64,000 nucleotides of DNA from Rhyacophila brunnea (GCA_022495005.1 JAGYXB010002069.1:1984001-2048000); one strand, 5' to 3'. Positions 31,563 through 46,500 are shown, numbered from the stretch's first letter. The notes: a model not told the origin generated them from the letters alone. Numbers and translations: made by a program.

Positions 31563-34500
31563 GTAGAAATTGATATTCTAGTGTATTCAACTTTTTAATC
31601 CGAATGTATCCCTATAAATTGCTTTTACAATATTTTCCATTTGTAAGACTTTCATAATATTATTATTTTCAAGGTGAATAAAACTTTCTCATTGGTATAT
31701 TATAATAAAAGGTGAAATCAAAGATGTTGAAAAAACATTCTTCTATAGGAGATGGAGCCTAAATAAATGAAATTGAAGCAGAAAAAAGACCACTAGTCTA
31801 CTGATTAAGTTAGCTACAAATGACTTTGCATTGCAGACTCATTTACAGAAAACCACACTACTGCTATGACGTTTATTTGCCAGTTTGCAGCGCGTCTAAA
31901 AAGACAATCCGACTATACGATGAGTAGACAAGCAGCTAATAATGCTACACTATATTTACTACACTATTTAGTAAAAAATCCTGTAAAGTTTGTGTAAAAC
32001 TGTTTATAACTGCAGTCGAGTAAGTAATCACAATGAACATTAAAAAAATGGCTACCATTGTATGTCAGAAAATCGGAATGCCAAGTGAGTGATGTTAATA
32101 TTTGTGAACTTAATTACAATATTTTTTATGTTTACCCTAGATATGACAGCAAAAAGCATTCTACACCTTCCATCTATCTGGAGGGAAAGAAACTATATGC
32201 AGAGAAGCGAGGTCAAACATGGACGTTACCAACAAAGCGGCCTCTCAAGCTCAAAGATTGTCTCCGAGAGCTGACGGAATTGCTGAAGGATCATCGACTC
32301 ATTTACTGTCGATGGGAGAGCGACTGCTGGCTATGTCTCATCTTCTCCACCGGAACAATTGTCTACGTTTGTGTCAATCCAGCCACAGCAGATATAACAA
32401 GGATACTCTTTGATCGATATTTAGTCGGGAAACTGCTCTCAGCGAACGTCAGCGAAGGTATGAGTATTTGCAGACCTATTTTGGAAGTCACAGATAATTA
32501 TTGACTAAATTTTCCGTTTCGGATAGTGTAAGTCATCATCCTTTGAATTATTTCAGTTCTGTTCACAAACACGCACATTCTTCTAACGTACAACGATAAC
32601 CAGGCCATCTTAGTCAACTTCAACAGACCTTCCGTCAAGAGTACGGTTCCTGAAAAATTAAGCAACCGAGATCCCAAATTTCAGGTAAGAAATAATTACA
32701 GTAAACTCCCAATTATCCTTGCATGAATTTAATTTTCAAAATTTTTTTAAAAAAGAATTTCGCTTGAGTGGGGGAAGAACGAACATTCGCTTGCTTAGTC
32801 TAAACTCTAAATGTACATTATTACCACAATATACCAAAAAGTGAAAATTATAAATCTTTATTCAATTAACAATAACTATCATAGTATTTTTTAGTTTTAT
32901 GTATGTTTCCATATTTCAATTCAGTGGATGGAACATTTTTTCATGAAGAGTGAAGGTATTTTCTAAGGTCAATATTGTAAAATATCAAAATAATTCAATT
33001 TGGAATTATTATGGCAGCACTTAGCATAGAAACAACCTTCTCATGTGGTTTCTTGCCCAGCCCGGTGAAGCTCACATCACTATGAGAATACAGATGTAAT
33101 GTTATTTATAACTTGTTTACACGTGCATGGATTTACTGCTGACAGTACGTATTATCGCGGCCATAACAAAAAAATGCATGTATAAACATGTGCATTGAAT
33201 CAAAAAAGTTTAGAAGCTTCTGAATTTTTACGTGACAATTGGGAGTAGTGAACCAGCCGGTAAAAAAACAGTACTCCGCGCAGAGGCTCATTTTGAGGTT
33301 AACCGATTTTCACGACCTGTCAAATAGTACCATATAAAACCATATAAAATGACAACATCGCGTCTCGCTTACTTATGAAGAATGAGATTGGCGAGACAGT
33401 CATCACATTTATGTGTAAATAGTTATTATCGCGATAGTTAAAAATACACACTATTGGTGCAAGTAAATCCATGCACATGTACAGGTGCTATTAGCCGGTT
33501 AAGTGCCCAAAGCGTCTTTGGACGCACTAATTACACCAATTCTTATGTTAATTACGATCAATTAACTAATTGCGACATAGAAAGGATTAGATCACATATT
33601 TCTTTGATATGATTTTAAATATATTTTGTATAAATAAAAAAAACTAAAGAGCTGTTAGTATTTATATGTATAAGGAATTTAAAGGTATAAAAAATATTTA
33701 CTTACAACTTTTATTTCTCACTTCTCCAGCTCCAGAAACTGATCAAAAATTTTATAGTTGAAAGTTTTAAGTTCAAAATAAAATTTACCTGCCATTTACT
33801 AGAATGTCTCAATCATTTAAAATCGTTATATTAAATTTTATTTTGTATATGTTTGCTTTATGAATTTTTGGCAGTTCAGGATTGCATGATATTGTTATTA
33901 TATTCCTATTTATGCTCGTACAGACTGTAGAACTTGTGGGCGGATGGAGGAGAGGTGGCCGGCAGGTGTCTGGAAGTGCAGGGGGAGGATCGGCTTTAGT
34001 ATGGAGTCGAGCTTCACCCTCAGACCTCTTTCCTTGGAGTCCACGAGCACCCCACGAGGATCACGCTAACGTTCATGTATATTCGTTGCAAGGGTGAGTG
34101 TTTTGTTCACTTGAATATTCAAATTTTATATGCAAGCAGCCACACACATATTTAAACTCATCGCGATTGTAATTTGTTTATTTTTTCAATTTTATTTAGT
34201 TGATAGACACACACAGAATCCTTAACGTGTGTCACTTTCAGCTGTAGTGCATTTCTCTAAAAGTAACCCATCTTAAACGTCAGTGCAAAGGTCCCGTGAA
34301 CTTCATTCATCTCGGCTATGTTCCGTGTGACCATTACCTTCTTCAAATTAAAACGTTTGATGATGGAACGGAACTCTTTGTTTCCTAAACTAAGTGCAAA
34401 AGTGTGTGATTCAGATGGCTGTGAAGCTTTAACTAGTACATATCAGCGAAACTAGGGATTCCAATCTCGGGATCCCGAGCTATTTTCGATACCTATGAAT

Positions 34501-37500
34501 CCCGGGATTGATAAACATAATCCCGGGATTTTGGGATTGATTTTTTAATCAATTTTTATGAAACATAAAATAAAAGCAAAAATATAACAGAAAAAATACT
34601 TATAATAAAAAATAGCTACATTAAAAATAAACTGAGTTTGAATGAAGTTTGATTTATACCCATGTGTAAATTGCCGATTTATTTTATTTTTTCACATGGT
34701 TTATTAAAAATGAGAAAGATTGGAAAAAAACAACGCTTCGCACTTTTAACAAACTAATTCCACCATGATCTCATACGTTTTACGGCAGTTTCATATTTGG
34801 CTGACTAATTCGATTTATGAAGCGGAAGGGCCATAAGTACGCCATGATTATTTGCTTTACTATTTTAAATCTCGCTAATCCATTTATTAAGTCTCTACTA
34901 TCAGAAACATCAATCTCATATTAAATTCACATTATTATTTATATTACAATATTATTTACTCCATTAAACTTATGTATTTCCAAGATTGAACGTATACAAT
35001 ATTAACAATAAATGTCTTAAATAGTATAAATTATACTAGATTTATTTTTGACCGATTTTATCAATGTTATTTGTGAATATAAAAAATTAATATTAACAAT
35101 GGAAAAAATGCCAATCCCGGGACCAGTCCCGGGATCCCGGGATTGTCTAATTGTAATCCCGAAATCCCGGGATCAGAATTTTGGCTCGGGATTGGATTCC
35201 CTAAGCGAGACTATTCTAACATATCACTTAACACTTTATCACTTTATGTATTCAGGCAGTTAATTATCACAAGAAGTTAACTATCAAAAGTGCTATCTTT
35301 TAACACCCCCTCTCTTGGCCGTGTTATTTTTATAGCGAGATAAAGTATGTTAATTACATATTGAGAATTGAGATGTAAGATGAGACTATTTTGAAAAATA
35401 ATACTACGTCACATAATAAGTACCATTATAAGATATTTCTTGGCACATTCACTGTAATACATCTGAAACAAATATTTAAATTGTATATTCTTATCGTGGC
35501 ATCACAGCAATATCTCTGTATCCGGCTGACACGACTAATAAAATCGTAGGTTATGTTCAATTCTTGTTTGATGTTTGTGTTTGTATATAAAATTTCAGGG
35601 TTCAGGTGGAAAAACCATAGATACACCTGCACGAGCATACCCGAATTTGACCGAGCTCCTTAAATAAGAGACGTACTTCACCCGACAGACGTAGCAACTT
35701 GAATTTTCGTCGTATTACATAGTACCAATTATTGCCTTATGTATGGAATTGCTTTCGTGTTAATTTGGACCAATAAAAGTAACGGAAATGTGTTACCGTG
35801 TTAACTATTAAGAAGAGCTCTGCTGGTTTACTTTATAAATTGTGCAGTTATATCATAGGAATATAAGAAACTTTTTAAACTATCCTACTTAGTATTACAT
35901 AATAATATTGTGTACAGTAGGTATTTAATTTTATGCATTATTATTTTCATTTCAGTTCCCAAATCAGTCTGATGTGTTTTCATCGTATCGAGTTTGATCC
36001 CCTGTGCGTGTCCTTTTCTAAAATACATGAAAATGTTATCTTCTCTGTGGAGCAAAAGACATCGAGAAAGGTATGTCTAACCACGTTCTGATAATAATAC
36101 TAAATGATACAGTATGAACAAATCATGGTGGGGTTATCATCCGTCTATGAAAATTTGTACGTAAACCGTTTGCCATATCACAGTTTACTGTGAGATGTTA
36201 TATCAGAAATAGATGGCCATATAGTATTGAAATCAAATTCATGTCTAAATAAAACACCTAATAAAAACCTCTGGAATATAAGGAAAAGGTCAGAATAAAA
36301 TAGGTAGGTAAGCAAATTAGATATTGTATAATATATTAAATTTATATAAAATTCTGGTAGGTGCTCATAAGTATCAAGCCGTACACTATCATAATATATA
36401 TCTGATAGTAATGACAGCGTTGTTATCAGATATTTGATAACAGTCAATATCAATTAATAAAATTGGAACATTACTATCTGCAATGCTCCACGAACAATGT
36501 CATTTTTTGATGTGCCATTCTTGGTAGTATTTACCTGTGTGTCCCTGATAACTATCTAAAAAATCGGGAGCATCAATGGTTTGTTCTCCCAAGGTGCAGA
36601 AATAACCTGCCGTTGGTGATGCCAATTGGGAGGGCAATAACTCTGTTCAATCAAATCGCTTCGGATGTTGATATATTTCACCTATGTGAGGATGAGAATA
36701 CGTGGACGTTGTTTTATAAATTCTTGAAATAGGGTCTACTTAGCTCATTTGCTGTACTTCCATTTATTTAATTTATATTTTTTGTATGTACTCTTTATAT
36801 TGCATCTATTTCTTTGTTTTTTAAATGTCATGTTGTGAATGTCTTAAATTTATAAATTTCATAGTTTTCAAGTTCACTATATGTAAATAAATAAATTTAG
36901 AACTGAGTTGAATCTCAATGATATACGGCCATTTATTTCCGATAAGAGAACTCATAGAGAACTGTGCTACAGTGATATGTAACATGTATAATTTACATGT
37001 AACCTACTCATCATGATGGAATCAACTGTTGTCAAAACAGCTTTATCTTAAAAAAAAAACAAAGAACCCCTAAAAAGTGTTGTAGTCTTAGTTCAACGAA
37101 AAAAAATTTAGTGTGCACTATTTATGTTGAATCTAAACAGCCTACCTCCACCCCTCGTCACGGCGCAGGGATATTAAAAGTTTTCTTGTCTGTTACCAGG
37201 GCGGGGTAATAGTGGAATGCCGGCGTCTGGAAGTGGACAGTGAAGGAGGCAGCATGCGATCCCCGGACACCTCTGCCAATGGAGAAGACTGCTGGCTCCG
37301 CCTGGCCGCCCCCGCGCCCGCTACCTGTGCCTCGCGTTCCCCTTGCGAACAAAAGCTTCTCATCACCTGCACCGATCGTTCCGTCCTTTTGCACCACTGC
37401 AAGCATAATGTCACCACCACCGTCACGGCTGCATTTGTGAGTCTTTTAATCTTTAACACCCACGGTCATGTAGTACTAGAATGGGGCTCCTAAAGCGAAC

Positions 37501-40500
37501 CTTAGAACTTTATTTTAGTGTGGTACAATTGGTAGTCACGCAAAATGAATATTTTGTAAATTAGCGTATTAAAATATAGTGGCATAGTTTATAGCCTCTA
37601 TTATAATTTTTTAAAGTTAACGTTTCGGTACATACCACACACAATTTTTATTATTTTTCATCTAAATCATCATCATTTATGGCACTAAAACCCTTGGCGC
37701 ATCTTGACCCCCTTCAAAAACTTTCTCCATCCTGGACGATCCAGCGCCGACACTCTCCAGTTGCGAGGTTGCATACATAGCCCGCCTTACCGGTATATCC
37801 TCCGTCATTCTATGCACGTGGCCAATCCAGTGCAGTCTCTGCATTTTCATATGCCAAGTGATCTTCTCGCCCTTATAAAGTGTGTGCAGCTCTTCATTAT
37901 ACCTTGACCTCCAAATGCCATTTTCTTAAACAGCTCCAAAGATTCTTCTCAAAACTTTCCTCTCAAAGATATCTATATTTCTCTCATCCTGTTTGCTGAG
38001 TGCCCAGCATTCTGATCCATACGTTAATACTGGGCACAGGAGAGTTTTATATAAAGTTGTTTCGGTTTTCCCTGAGAGTTGGATACTAAAATAGCACGTG
38101 TTGGCGAGGGTGATCCGTCAATTTATTTTGTCGCTTGTGTTATTAGTGTTTGTGTCAAGGGACCCTAGATAAATAAATACATCCACAGTTTCAAAAATAT
38201 TATAAACAATTATGGTTCGGTGTATTTAGCTGCATTTCTCCGTATTGACACAATTTATTTTTTCATAAGCTACATTCTCATTATACTTAATGTGTTTGGT
38301 TCTGGTACTAGTCAAAGGGCATATTTTAATGTTTGAAATGGTCATATTATGTGTAGCATATTATAATTATGTTTAATGATTTTTCTTTTGTATTCCATGA
38401 TAGGTGGGTAGATCTTGCTGCTGGTCAGGAGATGGCACTTCAATAGCGGTGGGCGGATCGGGGGCCCAACTTCAATGTTGGGACTCCTCCCTCACGCCCG
38501 CTTCATTGTCTCCTCCTGTACATCATGCACCTGCAGAGCCCCTTTTGGATCTTACTTCATACTTCCGGTATGAATTAATTATTATACTATCTATTTATGT
38601 AGCTGTCTCCAGCAGAGAGTCCACAGTAAAAGACTTCACTTGACTGAGAGATCAATTTATATTTTACAGTACACAATTACAAACAGTGTACAATTTACAA
38701 TATTCAAGTAGATTAATTTAACTCGGAAGGCGTCAATGTTACTCTGATTACACTGACACACTGACAAGAAGCCGGATCCGATTTCTCTTTTCTTGCGACC
38801 TCGGGAGAGTAGCGAGTGACAATATCACATCGTCACCCCTCTTGCTCATTGATAGGTTTCTCCTTTACCTGAAGCTGTTGTGGCAGAGGTGTCATGCGCC
38901 CTTATCAAAATGGCTCATTGACAGAAAATTTGGTCTGAAAATTTTTTAGTTTATTATTATTAATTGGTTTAAAATTATATTTACCAATTTTTTAAGCTAA
39001 TCAAATATGTACAGAATCATAAAATAATATTACTTTTTTTTTCTTTTGACCATGCCCAATCCTAAAGGGATCATAATATTATGGGCCTCCACAGAGTGAA
39101 GGTTTGTATTAACAGATTTTTTTTTTACGAGAAATGAATGTTAGCCATTTGCTCAACGTTTTATGACTATACTCTGACTCCAAACACAAATTGAAAAACA
39201 ATATGTGTATTTGCCAGACCCAGGATTCGAACCTAGGACCGCCGAAGCTTATGCCGCTCGGCTATTGTGGGTGTAAAATTAGTATTATCAGTTCAATGAA
39301 AACAAATAAGTATGTCTGGCAAAGTTTAGTTTAGACAGTATAAGCCGATGTTTAAGCCGGTCGGTCATCATGGGCATGAAAACATAATATTAATATTAGA
39401 TAAATTGCAACCAATTTCTGGTTATAAGAAGGTTACATGTAAATTGTATGTACATATTACATTTCATCGTAGCACAGTTCGCCATGAACTTTCTTATTGG
39501 AAAAAGATGACAGTATAGTATACGGTCATCTCTGATTTTGGCAAAATTCATGAAAAACAATTCCAGGCCTGATCCCCAAAGTGGTCAATTACTATCATTA
39601 TTACTCATCATCACTATCATTTTCCACAATATTTTTCCTGATATGGAAAATATATTGAAAAGTGTTATTTAGAAAATATTTATAACGAAAAAAATTGAGC
39701 CATAATCATAACTGTTTAGGCGCCAGAATTTAAAAAAGGCAACCACTTAGTGATTGTACAGGTGTAATGTGTTTCAGCCTACTACTAAATTAATTTGTTA
39801 TGATGCATTTGAACAGAAAAGAACCTACGATGACTCACTTACTGTGGAACCAATGCAGAAGAGACTCGGCAAACTCAAGTGGCTTTCTCTCCGAGGACGG
39901 TCTGTTGCTGGCGGTGATGCAAGGCGGACCGCTTCTGTGTATTCGACTCTTCTCTGCCAGTGCACCACAGGTAAGAAAACTTTTTTAGAAGCTAATGAAA
40001 CTGAATAATCTTTGCGTTTCCGCAACACATGTGTTTTATCAGACTTGTCCCTGTTGACAAATCGCACCGTGAGTGTAAAATCAAGGCATCTGCAAAAGAC
40101 ATATTTTGGATATATTAGGGTTTGAAGTCTTCGTTTTGTTAGGAGAAATAGAGTTAAAAAAAAACCATAATATTTGGTTTATATCTACATTATATTGCAT
40201 GTTCTTTCAGTTACTTCACATTTACATTATCAAGTTCACGACTTTTGCAGTTGTTTTGCATTTAATCTTGAAATTGAAAAATTTGCAGATGCCTTGGTTT
40301 TACACTCACGGTGCGAAATAATCCAAAGTAGTTTTATCGATGCTTATTTATCCCAATCAACCTTTCACATAAAATCTTATTGGCTTACTAGTGAGATTAT
40401 CCCCAGTGTGTTTGGTTTTGGGTTACCCCCTGGTTGTTACTCTACCCTCACAATAAATTACATAACTGTTATAAAATAAATGTAGGTATATAATATTTTT

Positions 40501-43500
40501 CAATGTGACCTACTTGAATGCAGAATTCTTCTAGTGGCATAATATCTTAATGCTAGATGAAGCTACAACTCCTTGACCCTTTTGCATTATTTTCTGCAAA
40601 TCACCTGATCACCAAATAACCTGTTTATTACACATCTTTAGTGAACCTAAATTTTAATCGAAATTCGGTATCATTGTATTTAGTGTATGGATTCTGCGTA
40701 TTCTTGATGTACCTCTTTCGTAAGTGCACAATTATGTTTGGCGAAATCTGTAAAATCAACAAAGTTCACAATTCCCACGGCGAATGCTTGCAATGAACCC
40801 ACAGCATCGTAAATTTTGACAGCAGTCTGCTATGTCACTAGTTTCATGGCTGGATGGAGCTTGCTATATATATGCTGGGATACTGCATCAAAGAGAGGCC
40901 ACTATGAAAGAGTTATAGGAGAAGATAAGGCCAACCCCAGGTTGTCGGTGACACAAACTGAATTGGTTAATTTTTAAAGTTTACATTTCTGACACTGTAA
41001 GATACTTTTACATTGCCGAAGGTTCATATTATTATGGTGTCAGATTGAAAATTTACCTTTAGTTTTACCATTGAAAGTAAATTATTCCACAAAATATGAA
41101 TTATTATAATTTTATGGATAGACGAAATATTGACTAAGAATGTCATTTAATTAAAATATGTAATTGTTTTTATATTCCAGGAAGAAGTAGGCATAGTGGG
41201 TGGGATCCGTGGCTCTGAATCTTCAGCGTTGGCTCGTCTCCGATCAATGGATTGGGTTTCGAATGGACCTGCATGCTTGGCTCTTCTGCACCGAATATTC
41301 AACAGCCTCTTTACGTAAGCGTAATAATATGCCTATTGAATGAAATATATAACTGCGAGAATCACCGTTCACTTTCCACTCCGACCTCCTAACACACAGC
41401 AAGTACTTATTTAAACTTTTGTGACACTTATTGTATGGTTCGGTCAAAGAAGATTCTTGGTTTTTTAAGTGTATGAGTGTTGTAGAAATAGTAGTCCCAT
41501 AATTATTACAATACTGCTAAATTACGGTTGAAGTTAACTTGGTTACATGTAAAACATTTCACAGTGGCACAGTTTGCCGTGAGCTTTCTACCGGAAAGAG
41601 ATGACCATATACTATACGGTCTCCAATTTTATTAGATTCAATATGAATATTAATTCAATTTTCATTGCTGATTTTGACAAAATTCATGAATTCAAGAATG
41701 AAAACCTAACAAATAATCAAGTATATCGGCTATTTTCAAAATTTGTTTGCTGCTGGCTTCCTGTAAAGTGTAAACTGACAAAACAGTGTTTTATTTAGAC
41801 ATGAATTTTATGTCAGTATTATACAACCCAAAGAGGTTGGACGGTCTTTAACCGGATAAGTGCCGCCAGCGTCCTAGCACGCTTTTCTATTCCGAGAACA
41901 GAGGGCCAGCCATGCAAAATGCGCGTGCAAAGACGCTCCACTTGAAACGCAATATATCGGCCGAGGAAATGTTTTGAATAATTCAATCGCATTGCCCACA
42001 CAGCGACATCTCTTAGGATCATGGTGTAATACTTACATTTGTAATTTTCTATATTATCATCAACGAAACATCAATTTTAAACAAACCTTTCTTGGCTTAC
42101 CGAAACGCGTCGCTAGTAGGGTTGTGCCACGGATCCGATATTTATCAAATCACTCGCCGGGATTCGCGTTTACTTATAGTAGATGCAATCGAAATTATGG
42201 TTCGCTTATGCATATGAGAAACGGGGAATACTGTGATTCCTGAATATAGGTACACAACTACACAATAGGAGTGACACATCTTCGAATATATGCCAGTTGA
42301 ATATTCGAAGTCGTATTTGACGTACCTAATTCGGTTTCGCGGCTGAAATATTTTCACTTTATAATTCATTTCAGTAATTTACGGGTACATTTTGTAATTT
42401 TTAAAACTTCGTAATCTGTGTTGTGTGTCGTAATTGTGTATTTTATAAGATATTAATGTCGGGACTTATTTTATTCGCATAGTGTTTAACTTATTTGACT
42501 TTTTGTGTAATATCTTTTTATAATAAGTCAAGTTTCTGGGATATTTGAACTTTTTTACATATAAACTTTTTGATCTTCTTTCTAATCAAAATGGAAGGAA
42601 CACAAAGTTCATCAGAAAATGCCTAACAGGTCGAAGATTTGATGTACAGGGTTGGCATAACTGTTGAATCGGATGATAGTGATTTTGATGTTGATTTTGA
42701 TGAAGAGGAACAAGATCCCAGTGCATATGAAGCTGCACAAATTGATGAATCTGTACCGGCTGATGAATCTGTTCCAGTTTTCTAATGGGAAACCGACGAT
42801 TTTGTCCCCAAAATAAATTCATTTGATAGCTCGAGGTCAGGAGCGGACGTAGAAAATGTTGATAGCAGAGAATCGGAGTTTTTCAAGCTTTTCATAACCA
42901 GCACGCTCATGGATTTCGTTGCCATTGAAACCAATAAACAATACCAATACGTCAAAAATCACTGCAATGAGTTGAGTTGGAGATTGAAACAATGGGTAGA
43001 CGTAACAGTAGGAGAATTGTACCTCTTTTTGGCAATGTGTCTTTTGATGGCCTGTAATTCGAGAAATAAAATACAAGATCACTGGTCTACAGATATTTTA
43101 CTATTTTCTCCGATTTACTCAGATACGATGCCCCGCAATAGATTTCAAATCATTCTTCGCATGCTCCACTTTTGTGACAATACGCAACAAATAAGTGGGG
43201 ACAAGATTTTCAAAATTAGATTCCTAGTGGACTATTTCAAAAAAAAGTTTGCGGAGTGCATGTATCCTTACATGAATGTGTGCATCGATGAAAGTTTGCT
43301 ACTTTTCAAAGGCAATTTGTCATTTCGCCAGTATATCCCATCAAAAGCAAGCCGTTTTGGCATTAAATTTTTTGTGATATGTGACTGTGCCACCGAATAT
43401 GTACTGAATTTTATTGTGTACACTGGAAAAACCACCGAATATGTAACACACATGCATATGGGTATTTCAGGAAGTGTAGTCTTGACTCTCATGGAACCAT

Positions 43501-46500
43501 ATTTGGACAGGGGACATACCCTGTACGTAGACAATTGGTATACTAGCCCAATTTTGTTCCAAAAACTACATGACCGGAAAACGAATGCTTGCGGCACTGT
43601 CAGGAGAAACCGAAAGGGATTGCCAAAGCATACGGAGAAACTGAAAAAAGGAGAAATGAAAGCATACCACACAGATACTATTTCGGCACAAATCTGGAAA
43701 GATAAAAGAGAAGTGTCCATGCTGACGACTCTTCATCCTGCCCAGCTCACCGACACAGGCAAAAGAACGTATCGGAATGAACCGATAATAAAACCGGAAT
43801 GTGTCCAAGATTACAATAAAAATATGGGTGCAGTTGACAAATCAGACATGGTTTTGTCAAGTGTACACTCGACGCGCAAAACAATGAGGTGGTACAAAAA
43901 AATGTTCTTCCATCTAATCGACCTCTCACTGTTGAACAGCCACATACTGTTTTGCCAAAAAACTGGAAAACGTGTACCGTTGGCACAATTTCAATTAGAG
44001 GTCATTCGACAATTAATTAATGAATACAAACGTGTTGTGCCTTCCAAATCTTCAGTTAGGAAAAGACATTCAGAATTGCCATCGCGTCTCACAGAGAGGC
44101 ATTTTATGGCAAAATCACTTCCAAGTGCTAAAAAAGTCAAAACAATGGCAAGATGTGTGGTGTGTTTATCCAGGAAACTTCGAAGAGAATCAAGGTATGA
44201 GTGCAAACAGTGCAAAGTGGCTCTCTGCGTTGAACCTTGTTTTGAGACATACCACACGGTAGAAGACTATTAATTTTTTTTTGAATTCGTTATATTTTTA
44301 TATGGTTTTAAAACTAAAGTAGCACATTGTAGAATTACTTATCATACATTATCACGATTTCATCTTTACTGTGTAAGTGTTGTGACAATCCTGACGTTTT
44401 GTGAAACAATAATTTTGATTTATTTGGATAAATAACGGCGTAAATGGACACATCGTGTATTAATTTGGTAAGTCTATATGATATACTATTAACCCTTAGA
44501 CTGCGTATGGCATGTAAACATGCCATAGACTTTATCTCGTATTTTTGACCAAACTAGAAGAGACACTTGTGGATAATATGCTTTAAAAATATAGTTCAAA
44601 CCTTTAGGTAGACATATCAGGCAACAGATCATAAAAATGTCAAGTAAAACACAAGGAAATATATTTTTGAAAAGAACACTCGTTATTCAGTTGTTTGAAT
44701 CGCGCGCCATTGCGAAGACGGGTGTACTAGATGCGTCACCAGGGTTATCAATACAAAACATTGGTCATGCATCGAAAAGTGTGCATCGATAATATTTTTA
44801 TTTACCTTTTAATTAATTATTATGATTACGTTAGTGTTATGTATTTTTTCTTAGTGATTTGTGATCTCGAAAGAAACATATTGAAGATTTGTTTTTAGTA
44901 TTTTTTGTCATTATAAATATATGTGAAATAATTATTTCACCCGCCAAAATGTCACTACCACATAATATTATCGAAGAAATAATGCTGGAAAATATTTTAT
45001 CGATGCACAGCTCTCCAGTAAATTTGTTTGGCTTTGTTCATTGTTCCATGTTTGATATTTACATTATTATAATGGGTAATAATTTATATTTTTATGTGCC
45101 ACGAAACTGTGTTAGCTCTGTTCACATGCCTGGCGATTATTCGACAGGCCCTTTGTACAATTAAAAAGCCGATGGCGCCTCATAAATTATATTATAATAG
45201 TATTTTAGCAGTGCGGTAATTATTTTTAGTGTTTTATTCTCCAAAACATCCTAATGAATAAGTGGATTACAACATTATTTTATGGTGACGAAAATAAATA
45301 TAGGTTCAGAATTTGAAACGGTAATAAAATTTGAGTTTACGACTTACTAAATGCGATAAGCGATAACCCACTGATTATTCCACAAGTGATTTAGTAATAT
45401 ATCTGTCATAGACCGTAACCAACTACATGGCAGCATGTATTCAACACAGCCCTGTGTATAACAAATACAAACGCGTCGAATTGTTCGGTAGTATGTGTTG
45501 AAACCGTGTATATGAAGACTGGACGGCCGCCATTTTGAACGCGCGGTCAAAGCTTGGATAATTTTTAGCGTCTTCACTTTCTTCGATTTATTTTAGTGAG
45601 AATGTAACGAATATAGTTTATTTCTTGGTGCATTTGGAATAACTGATATATAGTTTATCTAGTAATCTATTTTTTAATTTTGGAATCGATCTGTTTTAGC
45701 TGTAGTGACGGTTTTAACAGATCAGTTGACTGAAAATAAATTCCCGCGAAAATGGCTCGCAGTGAAAGGGTTAATATAAAGCCAAAAAAGTATATTTACT
45801 AAGGTTTATTTTTTCAAAGAAAATCGCGGCCCTCCGTATATGGCCATACAAATACCTCTTGGCATAGAACAGGTTAATATATGGCCATATATTTCTGATA
45901 CAACATTTCACGGTGAAGTGTAATACAGCGAACTGATTAGTCACAACTTCCCGATAGCAATAATATATATATATATATTTTGAAATAATAGGTATATTAT
46001 GTAGAAAAAATTTGAAATACAGGTGGCCCTCAACTTTCGTATAATTCGCTATTTCGATCATTTCTTAAAATTTAGATTTTTTTGTTGATAATCCAAAAAC
46101 TGTGCACTTCCATGCAGTCGCAGTTGATAAAGACATACTATCTGACAACAAGAAATCGGTGATAACAGAAAGTCGCTGTAGTCGCATATAGAATACTTCT
46201 CAGTGACGTATTTGTCATAGCGGCATCACGTGCTAGAGGCGTGTTTAAATGTATCTGGACTCTTTTTCTTCGCAATAAACCAAAAGTTTACTAATGATAA
46301 TTCTAACATGACTCCTGATCGTTTTAGACATATTTTTATTATAAAAAGTTTCAAATTACATAAATTGATAGATCCGAGCTCCTCACAGGAGCGTAAAATA
46401 AAATTATATATTTGGGGACATTTCTCATTTGAAAACGGAAGTGCGATTAGCTGCATTGGAGGGGATTTTAACATGTGTACAAGATGTTCTGGTTCGAAAA

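Noticed and set aside
32058..32504. Single-exon protein starting at 32058
   Set aside because: The frame begins at TTG and its first part crosses an intron-like stretch. The acceptor at 32140 and the phase match to 31562 give the conserved fritz N-terminus.
37193..37459. Minus-strand gene opposite fritz exon 6
   Set aside because: GC-rich coding sequence leaves several frames open on both strands. Only the plus frame matches WDPCP and splices in phase.
43268..44257. Minus-strand frames opposite the piggyBac transposase
   Set aside because: They are shadows of the transposase and contain no recognisable motif.
42591..44276. Calling the piggyBac copy an intact gene
   Set aside because: Two in-frame TAA codons interrupt the normal N-terminal region, so only the part from 42909 is open from a methionine.
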